Assembly (NCBI GenBank): GCA_027575765.1
Contig: JANBPT010000115.1
Location: 1 to 64,000, forward strand
DNA length: 64,000 bases
Direction of reading: 5' to 3'
Origin: Tieghemiomyces parasiticus
Taxonomy: Eukaryota; Kickxellomycota; Dimargaritomycetes; Dimargaritales; Dimargaritaceae
Positions 13,201 to 24,804 of the stretch are shown piece after piece. The position numbers were made by a program, and so were the translations under genes. The notes beneath the pieces were generated by a model, which did no database searches, had not been told where the DNA came from, and saw only the letters and a program-made list of their open reading frames with translations. Within the stretch, counting starts at the first letter, position 1. Every line of letters begins with the position of its first letter.

Positions 13201-15514
13201 TCATTAGATGAGAACTTGAAGTCATTTGATGGTCTCGGGTTGAGGCCCCGGTCGTTTTCAATAACTTACGGAAAGGTGTGGGCATATTCCATCGGGGTCA
13301 CTACAATGTCTCGGACTAAGTAGTCCTAACAATGCGACACTCGTGTCAGTAATCCCCCGGAGGTAGACATGCAAACACGGGGGCCCACGGTGACGCCTGA
13401 GATTACAGCATGGGCACGGGACGTCCGAGAAATTCTCCGAGCACGAACTGGCATCGGGCCGACGCTGATGTAACCGGCCGTACCGTGACTGATTGCAAGT
13501 TTTCTGTTTCACCCTGATCATATCGATGTGCTCAAGAAATTACCCTACTCCCAAACCGGCCGGGATTGATCAATCCCCTCATTCCTGCAGAACGCTACCG
13601 CCGAGCCAAAGCTCCAGCCGAGGCCAGACTAGGAAAAGCCGCCGAGTTTGTGTGGGATGGTACCTCAGCTATTTGGCATCTTATGCCAAGTCCCGTTGGA
13701 CAGAAAAGTAAATAGCGACCCTCCGCAATTCCCCGTAGGCATAATCGGTTGTCCCTCGAACATTTTGGGACAGAGGAGCGGACTGTCCCATCGGAAAATG
13801 CAAGGTAATCCGTGGGAGGTTATCCGTCCTGGGGGCGATCCGAGCTTCGAGTGGTTTTCCATCCTTGACTAAATCAATCACTTACAAGGCGTTGCTACTC
13901 GGGGTCGGATCTTGCTTCGTCAGGCACTAGTATACCCACCCTCCCTTTAGTAAGCATCGCCGCTTCTGATTCCTAGATTAGGCAATAACTGTGGAGGTTC
14001 CCAACTGTCCTTGCTCAGCTGCCAAACAAAAACATGTAGTGTCAGTGCGTTCCATACACTCCTAGGAAAACATGGAGCCAATCCCTCGTCTAATGGGAGC
14101 ACAGCGGGAAGCGCCATTCAGTTTTCGCACAGGATCTACGAGCTTTAACAGGAAAGCTATACGACAGACAACCCAGCCGGTATAGGTTGTGACCGTGTTA
14201 TGCTGCTGGTATCTGAGGGTGTAATAGGTGGCCCAATATTGCACAGCAGAGCCACCGCCGTATGGTTATCATCAGCTGAGCGAGGGTGCCGGTGGACAAA
14301 CGTATTCCGCCAAAAGGCAATCGGCCAAATCCCTCGACAAATAAGGATTTATTTTCTGAGCGGATGAAGTCATCAGTACCAGAGCCGCTGGCCGGCGGGC
14401 TGCAAGTGGTGCAGACAAACCACGTCTCTCATCCAGCCCAGCCGAAAGACACTGCATGGCTATGCAGCTGATTCATATCACCTGTTCGCCCCTTGGAAGA
14501 CAACAGTCACTCTGGACAGTCATTAACCAGCTGCTGGGCAGTTGCAGCCATAACTCGTCAGCATATCAACCATAGCGAAGACCGCTTGGCATATCTGTGC
14601 TGGGCCACCCTGTACGTCGGTTTGCTCCTGGCGCGATATTGCACAGATGGGTGAACGAGCGCAGCTTTGCCCCCCCCAGCCCATTCCCCTATCCGCCGGG
14701 TCCAGGTTGTTGTCCAGTAGGCTTCGAGCAACAACAAGGACGTGGAATAAATATAGATCAGCCGATCTCTAGAGTACAGGACGCAGTATGTGGATAGGGC
14801 AATAGCGCTGATGACCAGGGTGGCGAGACACAGTGGTTGACAATGCGAGGGGGGCGTAAGTGCAAAGTGTAGTCGGGATACTGTGCGAGCAGAGGACGAG
14901 CCATGGGAGAAACTAATGGAGCTCTGGATCAACCGCGAAGGCCGGAGCCCAATAACAACTTGGCAGCCGCGGTTACGTTCGCCCTCCACACACCGGTCGG
15001 ACCACATCAACTCTAAGCGACAGCCAGCATTAACAACGGTCAATCATGAGCCCGAAAAAGGCAGGGCGCTATATGGCAAGGAGATAAGACCGCTGCCTAT
15101 AGAGACGGGCGCGTCAGTCCTCTGGGCTGACTTTGCCATTCCCAAGCTGCTCCTCTCACAGTCACAGTCTCGGATGCATCGACCTCGACCCGTGACGCAG
15201 GAGAGCCGGTGAGGCCCAGTCGGGCAGGCTGGCCGAAAAGCACTCGCCAGTTTGGGACATACACGACGGCCACAAGGCCTTCCCATTGGGATCGGCGGCT
15301 CCACTGGGCAACCCTCTGCTTCCATTCAGGCACATCCTTCAGCCTAGAGGATACGTACCCCCCTACAGTATTCCCCCCTGCCTCTTTCGACGGTCGGAGT
15401 TGCCTCGCTGCCACCGCCTGCATGCCATCCTCCCTCTTACTTCGCATCGACAAGCGCCCCACTGATGCTCCAACCCACCCTCCCACATGTACACCAGGAG
15501 GCCCCCTGGACACG
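10244..15514. other. Intergenic between the two CBM18 genes
   Basis: About 5.3 kb without a supported gene. The longest open frame is 161 codons on the minus strand at 14558-15043, without recognisable features. The last few hundred bases (15300-15515) are C/T-rich and lead into the TATA box of the second CBM18 gene. No direct repeats or mobile-element remnants were found that would explain the gene duplication. Confidence 0.5.
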
Positions 15515-15524
15515 TATATAAAGG
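15515..15524 (+). promoter_or_regulatory. TATA box of second CBM18 gene
   Basis: TATATAAAGG lies 161 bp before the ATG at 15676, with a C/T-rich leader downstream. This is a strong core-promoter match in the same arrangement as the first CBM18 gene. Confidence 0.7.
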
Positions 15525-15675
15525 CTCCTGACCGCCCTCTCTCCCTTTCAAATCATCCTCTTCATCTGGTACACAGCCAAGTTACATTTTGACGACCCAT
15601 TAATTCCCCTGCACTCTCCTACTTACAGCCACTCTCACGACCCCCACCCTAATCCACCAACCCTAATCCATCACC

Positions 15676-16464
15676 ATGTTCCGCCAGCTCGCCATCGCTT
15701 CCCTTGTCATCCTCGGCACCGTCGGCCTCGTCGCCGCCCAGGGCCAGTGCAGCGCCTCCTCCCCCTGCGCCGCCGGCCTGTGCTGCTCGCAGTACGGCTA
15801 CTGCGGTACCGGTTCCGACTTCTGCGGTACTGGCTGCCAGGGCGGTGCCTGCACCACCACCCCAGGCGCCTGCTCCGCCACCAACCCCTGTGCCGCTGGC
15901 CAGTGCTGCTCCAAGTGGGGCTACTGCGGTGTCGGTTCCGACTTCTGCGGTGCTGGTTGCCAGGGTGGTGCCTGCACTGGCAACCCCGGCCAGTGCGGCC
16001 CTAACTCCCCCTGCGCCGGCAACCTCTGCTGCTCGCAGTACGGTTTCTGCGGTAACACCGCCGAGTTCTGCGGCACTGGCTGCCAGAACGGTCCCTGCAC
16101 TGGTGGCCCCAAGCCCCCTACCAGCACCACCACCCCCGTCCAGCCCACCCCTACCTTCAGCTTCTGCGACGGTGTCCGCCCCTGCGCCAACAACCTCTGC
16201 TGCTCCATGTACGGCTACTGCGGTACCACTGACGAGTACTGCGGTACCGGCTGCCAGAACGGCCCCTGCAAGGGCAAGCCCTCCACCACCGTCACCCCCA
16301 CTCCCTCTGCCTCGGTGACCCCCACCAGCACCCCTCTGCCCGACGGTTCCTGCAATGCCACCCACCCCTGCGCTAACAACGCCTGCTGCAGCAGCTTCGG
16401 TTTCTGCGGTACCTCCGACCTCCACTGCGGTGCTGGCTGCCAGAACGGTCCCTGCCGCAAGTAA
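15676..16464 (+). CDS. Secreted chitin-binding protein, five hevein (CBM18) domains
   Basis: 262 residues in one exon, with a signal peptide at about 1-21 ending VAAQ. Five complete eight-cysteine hevein domains follow: three close together with very short linkers, then a PKPPTS Thr/Pro linker, domain 4, a longer Ser/Thr/Pro linker and domain 5. The last domain is the most divergent (CCSSFGFCG, with LHCGAGC in place of EFCGTGC). The protein ends two residues after the final Cys. Like its paralogue at 9278 it has no enzymatic domain and should be an extracellular chitin-binding lectin. Domain 3 (about 16010-16100) is almost identical in DNA to domain 2 of the other gene, suggesting recent duplication or gene conversion. 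Confidence 0.93.
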   Translation: MFRQLAIASLVILGTVGLVAAQGQCSASSPCAAGLCCSQYGYCGTGSDFCGTGCQGGACTTTPGACSATNPCAAGQCCSKWGYCGVGSDFCGAGCQGGACTGNPGQCGPNSPCAGNLCCSQYGFCGNTAEFCGTGCQNGPCTGGPKPPTSTTTPVQPTPTFSFCDGVRPCANNLCCSMYGYCGTTDEYCGTGCQNGPCKGKPSTTVTPTPSASVTPTSTPLPDGSCNATHPCANNACCSSFGFCGTSDLHCGAGCQNGPCRK

Positions 16465-16635
16465 ATCTACCCACTTGTAATGCGAAGTGGTAGTTTTTGA
16501 TTTCCCTTTATTCTAGCTCATCATCTTCTTCCAAGGCCGAGCCAAATGAGGAGCTGGTGATTGAGCAGCTTAGGATTTATCGCAATCTCCATCCTGTTAC
16601 TGTGTAACTTGGCACCCCTCTCTAGGCGGTATCGT

Positions 16636-16641
16636 AATAAA
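16636..16641 (+). terminator. Polyadenylation signal of second CBM18 gene
   Basis: AATAAA occurs about 170 bp past the stop codon, followed by a T/C-rich stretch, as expected for 3' end formation. Confidence 0.45.
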
Positions 16642-18744
16642 TGATTTTGCTCTCTCTCTTACTTCCATCTGGTTTCACCTTATTGACTGTCTGATTGGAA
16701 CTTCCATCCGGTCCATTGGGATATTTGGGCAGCTTGCCCTGAGACCTTACTACCGATAGTATGTATTCATGGGTATGTGTACTGATTGTACATGTCGCAA
16801 AGTACGCTGTAGAATTATCTGATGGATAGATACTTAAGATGGTTCAGTAAGGAGTTGGCTATTTACACCGTCAATCAGACCAGCATGGTAATGTCCCGCA
16901 ACTGTTAGGTCTGTATGATCAATGCAAATGGCAATCCGGAAAGTCATGGATGGTAATGACCTACGGTTCGAATGGATGACGCGTAACAAAGATTAGTACC
17001 CAACTCATTAATTTAGAGCGTACCATTATCTTTCCCGCAAAGCTGCAGGGCAACGATTATCCCCTTATCATCATAAACACGGCTGGCGGCACCAGTGCTA
17101 CTAGACCTCCCCATTAACGACACCCCTCCCCTCCCACGGGTGCAACTAAGGAGCCCTGGAGGCCACTGGAGGAACAATAACAAACCATCTCGCCAATTTC
17201 CCATCCTCTTAGTTCATAATCAAACAACAATCCTTCCGCCCCCGACACGCCTGTCGTTTACCCTTCCCATGCTTTTACCATCGACAACGGGCTTGACTGC
17301 CAGATTCTGCGCACTGGCCGGGTCGAGGTCTCTGGTGCATCCATCCACGAAGGCGCCATGGAGTAAGTATCTAGTTCGAATAATACACACACCGCCCCGC
17401 GGATAGTGAAGTTGTTGCGGTACAAGGCCAGTTGGGTAGGGGGGCAGGCCTAGAAAAAAGGTTACGTCCACTTGCGACGCGCAATTGTCCCCCTTTCGAA
17501 GCGCAGTACTCATCGAGTGGGCCTTCGGGGCCTGGGCCGGAATCCTTGGCTCTTGCTTCGACGGCATCCTGGGGACGGGCCACTGAGAATTCTTAATCCC
17601 AATATGGCTAGCCCGTGCGCCTGCACAGGGTTCTCAGGCCACGGTGTGAAGCGCGGATCCATGGGCACACAGGCTATCGCTGACAGTGCGGTGGCCAGCC
17701 TCTACCGGCGTGGTGATTGCGCCGTGTGCCACTGCGTTACCAAGTGGTGCTTGCTCTCGACCTAGGCCCTCGGCGAGGCCCAGGGCGAGAGGCCAGTCCA
17801 GAGCGAGCTCGAGGAGTACTGGCGTATGGTCCCCCCTGGCGACTTGCAGGGGGGGGGGGGCTAAGCCACTGACCTCGAGCGACTGTGCCTGGCCCTTCAC
17901 TTCAACAGACACGCCTGGGTTCTCACGATAACCATTCAAGGGGAGCATCAGAAATGGCCCAGCAGGACCTACCTCCTCCAGACGCCATGTTTTACCGGAG
18001 GTGTGCCTTTTTCCCACATGCTAGGGCCTTGTTGATGCCTCTGTGCAAGTCACGAACACCCCGGGTACACCAGGCCGACGGCCGGAGACCGGCCGGCATG
18101 GGTCTGACGGCGGGTATTGTTTATGGTCGGGTTGGGGAAAGGAAGAGGCCTCCCAGGTTCCCACCTGCGCATCTCCAGCAGTCACCACAGCACCGCCGGC
18201 CGTGAACAGGCCATCACATGCAAGCGCGGGTGCCGTGTTCCCAGAGGCCCGCCGGCGACGCGTACCCGCCCAGCCTGCCAACCAGTCCCCTCCTTGCCAT
18301 TGTTCTGATGGCCATTGACTTGTGATGAAACAGGGCCCGTCTAAGGACGCTAGGGGTCTTGGTGCCGCCCATGTACCCCCTCCTTCCTCCTTCTGCACCT
18401 ACGTCGTCACCCGTCCTTCCGTTCTTTGCCCAAGCCACGTCGAGGCAACGTCCTACTCCCCCGTTTATCTACTTGCTCTTCTGCCCCCTACAGCTCCAGA
18501 CCCTGTGTGCTATTATCCTGTCTAGTCGCCGTCTGCCTTACCAGTCTGCCGGTCACACCTCCGTTGTTCATTTCTGCCGTGTATCTCACCGGCGCCCTCT
18601 GCCCACGCTACCCACATCTCCCGGCCAACGCTAACCCGCTTCAGACAGCCTAACTGCTGCAGCTGCCGCCTCCCCCACTCCCAGCCCACCGCATTACCTT
18701 CGCCCATCGCCGTTACCCGGACCCACCGGCCTACACCCGACACA
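16642..18744. other. Intergenic, GC-rich, with one possible exon
   Basis: Two kilobases between the second CBM18 gene and PEX11. From about 17050 the sequence is GC-rich with long open frames on both strands (minus 17634-18017 and 18021-18398, plus 17885-18318), but none is recognisable. A 143-nt open stretch at 17220-17362 ends in a perfect GTAAGT donor and could be an exon of an unrecognised gene. A G/C homopolymer of about ten bases interrupts the region near 17851. The end, about 18350-18740, is C/T-rich and is probably the PEX11 promoter and leader. Confidence 0.4.
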
Positions 18745-19998
18745 ATGGCTTCTGTCACCGCCCGAACCTACATGCAATTCGCCGCCACGACGATGGGGCG
18801 CGACAAGATGTATCGCTTCGTGCAGTACTTTTGCCGCTTCCTGTCCTTCTACGCCATGAAGTACGGCTACCCGAAGAGCGTCGTAGGACCTCTCAATGCC
18901 CTCAAGTCGTCGATCGGCCTGACCCGCAAGCGTAAGTTGGTAGTTCCAGCGTGGAGCGGCGCCTGTCGAAGGGGACGCCGACTACCATTGGCCCCTTATT
19001 GCTCGTCAATGTGGCCCTGGAATATCTGCTCTGAGTGCTGGTCGAACAATGTTAGTTCGCTAACCGGCCCGGTGACCACTGGCAAGGTAGCTAACCGCCA
19101 CAGCTGCAAGGTACCCGTCACACTCTAACCACCCGTGTCTCTCTAATATCCTTGCCGTCTCAATTTCCTCCCCGGCCAACAAATGTTGTGTCAACGATAG
19201 TGATGCGTGTCGGCAAGCCCATTGACTTCTACTACGGCGCCGTACAGGCCTTCAAGACGACGCCCGATGACCTGCTCCGTCTGCTACGCACAGGAAAGCA
19301 GGGCTTCATGGCTCTGTACATGTGCGTGGATTCGCTACAGTGGGTAAGTATAGCACTGACCAGGGCTTTCCGCCTGATAGACGGTGACTGGTTACGTTTG
19401 TTCTTGCTTTTTGCGACATTCCGCGCGCGTGGGGGGGGGGTTCCTATCCCCGGGCATACCATTATACCGCCCCCGCCCAGTTTGGCACGACGTGTATAGA
19501 CGCTTCTGTTCCGGACCGGTCACTTTCAAAGTCGGCTAGTCGGCTTACCGTCGCCGATCCTAACCTTTTCTTGCGACCATGCCGCTTTACTCTACTACCC
19601 AGATCCACGGCGTTAACGCTTACAAGTTCAAGAACCACGCATCTCTGGTGCGCCTGGGCGCAAAATTCTGGATGACAGCCATCGCCCTCTCCTGGCTCGC
19701 AGGAGCGTACCAGCTCTACACGAATGGCCAGCGTCTCAGCTCTCTCCGCCCTCGTCTGGCGCTCTTCTCGGATAAAGCGGCCGACACGGAGGAGGCCCAG
19801 CGTGAGGCCGCCGCCGCCACCGGTGAGCGCAAAGTCATTGTCCGCCAACTGGTGCAGGATTCCCTGGACATCCTCATCCCGGCGCATACCCTGCAGTACC
19901 ACGGTCTAGGCGAGGGTATTGTCGGTCTGGCGGGAACCATCACCTCCCTGATGGGTGCCGAGCCGCAGTGGAACAAGTTCTACCTGGCCAACCGCTGA
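18745..19998 (+). CDS. PEX11: Peroxisomal membrane protein PEX11, 3 exons
   Basis: PEX11 shapes and elongates the peroxisomal membrane before division. Exons are 18745-18931, 19201-19343 and 19603-19998, giving 241 residues, the usual family length. The first join restores LTRKLMRVGKPIDF, matching the family's conserved (R)K-x-(M/L)R-x-GK segment, and the second gives SLQW-IHGV. Both donors are GTAAGT; acceptors are GATAG and CCCAG, with CTAAC-like branch sequences upstream. The N-terminus has the typical amphipathic helix (TTMGRDKMYRFVQYFCRF). Exon 3 includes a hydrophobic stretch (FWMTAIALSWLAGAYQL) and the C-terminal segment with the glycine-rich GEGIVGLAGTITSLMG that spans the membrane in PEX11 proteins. 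It converges with the RING gene downstream. Confidence 0.92.
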
Positions 19999-20471
19999 AC
20001 TGAAAAGGGGCTAGCCCGTGTAGGTTCGAGGGTTGAAGGCAACGCGTGGTCTTCTTAATTAGCGCGATTTAACTTTGCTTCCCAGCTAGTCCCGGGCAAG
20101 CAACCCTATTTTTTTGGTCGAGTCGAATCACGGCGGCTTGCATTACAGCCTATCGCGCGGTCCATCTTACCGACCAAGCCGCCTGTAGTAATAAACGGAT
20201 TGTGAGGTATGCCCCAACTGCGCTGGAATGGCCTTTTCATCCGTTGTCAACTACTATTTCCTAGCTGATACGCGTCCAATTCACGATATTTCGGTGTAGA
20301 TAATTCAAGGTGTTGGGGATCTATAGTAAAAGAACGGGTTAATTCCTCTCATTGAGTACCAGCACTAAAATAATACAAGGTTCAAATCGGTAAACCCCGT
20401 TAGGCCCATAATGAAGGTGGGAGGGGGGGAGGAGCGCGAGGGTGGGGGGAAGTTAACCTTGACCGTCCCTT
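19999..20471. other. Spacer between convergent PEX11 and RING genes
   Basis: This should hold the 3' untranslated regions and transcript ends of two convergent genes. ATAAA-like motifs occur (for example near 20191-20196). No gene is seen. Confidence 0.5.
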
Positions 20472-22430
20472 CTAGACCACGTTAGACTCGTCTAGGATCC
20501 GGCGTGGTGTACTATTGGCCTTACAGAGTGGGCAGCGAGCAGTTTTTCGGATGAGCCACTGGTCGACACATTCGCAGTGGAAAATGTGGTAGCAAGGTAG
20601 CCGCCGGGCACTGTCGCCGGGGCGGAACTCGTTACGGCATACTCCGCAGTAAGGTGGACCGTTCATGGATTGCTGCAGATATTTTTGCCGTAGCTTGGCA
20701 GCCGATTGCTTAAAGGGTTTGGAAGGAGACCCCACCGCCGTGCCCGGGGTGCCGGGACTGACGGCGAACCCGGGTGATTTGCGGGCGAGATGGGCGGACA
20801 CGCCCGGGACGATGATTGGAGAGGGCTTGCGACCCTCCCCTCGCAGGGGCGCGCTGCGGGGCGGTGGGCCCTGGAGCCACTCGTCCTTGTTGCCCCGGTT
20901 CATCATGTGGGCGCTGATGGGTAGTGGGGGCTGATCGCCCGGGTTACCGCCCGTGTCATCGTCAGTGACGCTTGGCCAGCCGTCCGATGACTGCAATTCG
21001 AAAGCCTCTTCGTTCAGACGCGCCTGGAGTGGATCCGGATGCATGTGGTTGTTGGTGGGGGTCTTGGCCGCATCCAGCGGGTCCTCGGCGTCCAAATCGT
21101 GGCCCCGGCGGACCCGGCCGCGGTGCGCAGGCTTCCCCGTGGGCTGGAAGGGGACCGCGGTATCATCCTCTCCGTCGCTACCCTCGTCGCTCGACGTGGT
21201 GAAGGTGTAGGACATGTCAATGAACCGTTCCACTGCCTGTCGGCTGGCCAGCGGGAACATGGGGAAATTGGACTTGCTCATCTGGATTACGGGGACCTTG
21301 TGCAGCTGGGCTGAGGTGAGCGCCGGGGCCCGGGTCGATTTAACCTCGCGAGCGAGGAGACTACGTACCGCCTGGTCCTTGGGCAGATCATGGGAGCCGT
21401 CGCGGTGACTCGCAGCGTGGCGGGGCCGGGTCTGTCGGTAACGACGTAGCACACAAAATCCGATCAGCAGGAGTAGGACGACGACCCCCGCGGCGGTGCA
21501 CCCGAGCACAACCCCGAGGTTTACACCCCCGGAGCTCTTCTCGACCTTGAGCTGGGTGAAGTAGCTAATGCGGCTGTAGATGCGCTGGTAATCCTGGATC
21601 GGTCCGTCAGCCGTGACCGTCCCAGGGTCCTGGTTGGCGAGTGTGAGTTGACTTTGCAACTGCAAGCCAATCTCGCTCGAGACTGGAAACACGGGCGGGT
21701 GGCGCACCGGTGGAGTGCTGGTGTACAGAATAATATCTTCGTTGGGAGTAGTGAGGTACATGAGGCAGGCGATTACACGCGGATTATCGATGGCCGCGAG
21801 GGCGGCATTAGTATAAGTTACGTTGGGCGCCGGGAAGAGGAGGATATGGTCAACATCGTTGATTAGGGCCGGCAGCGTCGTGCCGTTATAAATGTAGAGG
21901 AGGCCCTGGGTAATGAGTAAGGCGGGAGGGTAGATTTCCAAGAGAGAGGGAAAATTCGTTAGGAAGACAGGTTAAACATGATTCCAAAAGTGGAAAGCGC
22001 ACGATGTCTTGCGACACCGATGGCATTCATGTGCCACTCGGGGCTCTGTAGCCCGTAAGGGTGGCCCGTGCATATCAAGGTTAGGTTCGTCGACGAGGAT
22101 TAACGCTTCCTCAGTCACCCCCTTTTCCGAAGGGGGGGAGCGCAGGGCCATAGAAGACTTGGCCATCGAATCCAGATACCTAGTTCCATCCCGTAGATCC
22201 GGCTCTGACCAGTGGAGTAAACTTACACCATAGAAGGGTTTCGACTTGAGCGTAAGTAGCGACTTGTTGATATTATAGTTTTTAGCGATCTCGGTAGTGC
22301 TGGAGTTCTGCTTGACCTGGAAGGTTTGATGGTCGAGTGTGACAACGTCGCCTGACAGTGTGATCTGCTGGGCTTGGCAAAACGTCGAAAAGACCAAGAG
22401 GCCCACGAGGCTCTTCACTAATTTAAGCAT
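20472..22430 (-). CDS. PA-TM-RING type E3 ubiquitin ligase, 2 exons
   Basis: Proposed exons are 22430-22227 and 21905-20472 on the minus strand, 545 residues. The start at 22430 gives a signal peptide (LKLVKSLVGLLVFSTFCQA). The luminal part (about 21-195) resembles a protease-associated domain, including a PPVFPVSSEIGLQL segment like that of PA domains. One membrane helix follows at about 198-220 (VVLGCTAAGVVVLLLLIGFCVL) with a basic RRYRQ stop. A long low-complexity cytosolic region leads to a C-terminal RING-H2 finger at about 488-530: CGVC, then PCYH-IFH-CEC, then CPLC, with all eight zinc ligands present. The intron has a GTAAGT donor and CCCAG acceptor, in phase 0. PA-TM-RING ligases ubiquitinate membrane or cargo proteins on endosomes, Golgi or vacuole. 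The assignment to this family is firm; the specific orthologue is not. Confidence 0.88.
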
Positions 22431-24804
22431 GGTGGTGTGCCAGTGCGAAGGGATCGGTGGCAATAATCTAGGCGGTCGTAATAGCTCAGGGGTGGAAGGA
22501 GGGAATATACAGGAGTCGGATGCTGGCGGTGATAAGGATGGTAGAAATATAGTATTCTTGTCCCAAACGAACCGATCACCGGGTAATGATGGGGACTGCT
22601 GTAATAGGGAATGAGCAGGGGTATTATGGAATTCAGTATGAGGAAAGATGTGACTCCGGGTAGACAGGGTGTATGTGGGTAGTGGTCAAGTACAGGTGAT
22701 GCTGGATGAGTAGCGATTATAATTGCGAGGGTAAAGTCTGGAACTCCAATGTATGGAAGGGGGCGCGTGGAGATGTTAATTCGGTATGGCTATCAAAGAT
22801 AGGGGAGCAGCGAGATGCCCTATATAGTTAAGGAAGGCGACGGGCAGCGAGGACGTGGTTACGGTTATATAGGGGCCACTTGCGCCACTAGATATTTGTC
22901 GGGGGAGTAAGGGTGGGGAGGGAGGATTAATTGCCAAATGGAGAAGTCGCTCCACCATTGCACTGTAGGTCCACTTTCTCCGGCGCCAGGTGTACTTGTT
23001 GGCACCCGTGCCCCACTGCAGGGTGAACATGCTGTGTGGAGCGACTAGCGTGAGCATCGAAACGCCCCACGCGCATTGGCCCTGAGTTTAAGACAGTCTG
23101 CCCTGTCGCCGTACCATCCACCACCAGTTAGCGACACGCCGTGGAATGGAGCAGCACGTAGATCCTCATCACCACTTGGACATGGGCCAGCCTAACCACC
23201 TCCTGCCTGGGAAGATCATTCCCTCCCTGCTGCTCTCCCGCAATGACTCGTTGACAAGTCGACGGTGGTTGCCAGCTGGTGAGAAAGATGCGACAGGGGT
23301 AGAGCCAACGTTGGGGAGTTGTAATTGGCTGTGGCGCGGCCTTGCTGGTGGGCTAACTAAAAGAGTGGCTGCGGGCGTGGCCGGTTTGAATTACTCAGGG
23401 TCTGGGCGGGGTAGGTGCGAAGCATTCTGGTGATTGTGCGCATCTTCTCCCTTCACTGCTATTCACAATTCGCCCTCCTCACTCAGAGCAGGTCCTCTCA
23501 GTAGTGGAGGCTCGGTGAGTGGCGCTGGCGTGAATGTAAAGGGACCTCATTGTACTGGGTATTTAACAGGGTCCTGTTATTAGGTCGAATATAGGCTGGC
23601 ATCAATGCCAGATATACCAGGACTTACCCAGATACGGGGCTATGGATACGGCCTACTCGGGTCGGGGTCAAGTAGACTAGATATTGGAGGGGAGGGAGGT
23701 TTGCATAGGTAAGTGAATTTATAAAGGGTAGGAGGGACTGAAGGTCTGCGGCCAATCCTCAGGGTTTACAGCCAGGATTTGCGGCCAACTCAGGGCCTAT
23801 CAGGGCCCGACTAGCGAAGACGAGTTCTATAAAGGGAGGGCGGTATGGGAACCATGGCCTGCTGACCGGTCACTGTGCTCGGTTAGTGGCGACAAAACCA
23901 GCCTCTAGACCCTGGGATCGTTCATTGCCATAATGAGGCATTCTGCCCCCCCCGCCCTAGATCCACGCGGTCGCCATTTCCAACCTCGTCCCCAAAAATC
24001 CCGGGAAAGCACATCAAGTTATTTAGTACTCTAATTTCCTTTATACTGATGCTGACTCTTGATGATGTCCCCCCGACCGTATAGCGGTCGGTGCGGCTCC
24101 AAAAAAAATATTTTCTTGCCGCAAATCACGTAATGTTTCATCTCAGCTGTCGATGGCTACCCTGTACCTGCGGCTGTGTAAGAACGGAAAATCAGCTGCC
24201 TAAAGGCTGTGGTCTGATTGGGTCGTTTCACGCGAACAGGACGCGGCCACCGGAGGTTTACATCGACCACTAGCTTTGAAAAGGTGCATAATCCCCAATA
24301 AACGTGTCCATCACGTTTCCAATTTCCATAGTCGCCTAGATATTCCCCCCCCTCCACGGGTAGCCTCCAGTGTGACAATTGTCAATGAATCGACTGGCAC
24401 TTCACAATAGGCGATGGTCGCCTGTGTCAATTCACTGACGCTAATTGAAATCCAATCAGTGCTCCAACGGTCATGCAGGTATTGCAGGTATGTGATCCTG
24501 GCCGATCAGCTTTAAATCCCACTGTCGGTTGAATGCCACGTAATTTTATCGTTTAAAGGAGGATTTCTTTGCCCACTTTCGTTCCGGTCTCGCACCGGTG
24601 GCATCCGTGAGCGAGTGACCCCAACATACCACCACATGTCTCCCATAGTTCTTCAGAGCGGCGCCACCATAAACTATTCTTCGACCGGCCTGCCCTTTTC
24701 GTCCGACTGCCAGTGGTCAGTCCATCTGGCGAGATGGAGCTACCCGCGCCCCTCATTCGCCAACAGCCGATTCACATTTCCCATTTCCCCCACCTCATTC
24801 CGCC
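22431..24804. other. Divergent intergenic region, RING gene and b5 reductase
   Basis: About 2.4 kb between two divergent genes, expected to contain both promoters. Open frames are under 100 codons and unrecognisable. The segment about 23690-23850 carries loosely similar units (TATAAAGGG with G-rich flanks, and GCGGCCAA around CAGGRTTTRC), too weak to call a repeat. The 200 bases before 24805 are C/T-rich. Confidence 0.45.

Noticed and set aside
17634..18398. Two long minus-strand frames (127 and 125 codons)
   Set aside because: GC-rich composition gives open frames on both strands here; no family, no splice signals, and a G/C homopolymer lies inside the first.
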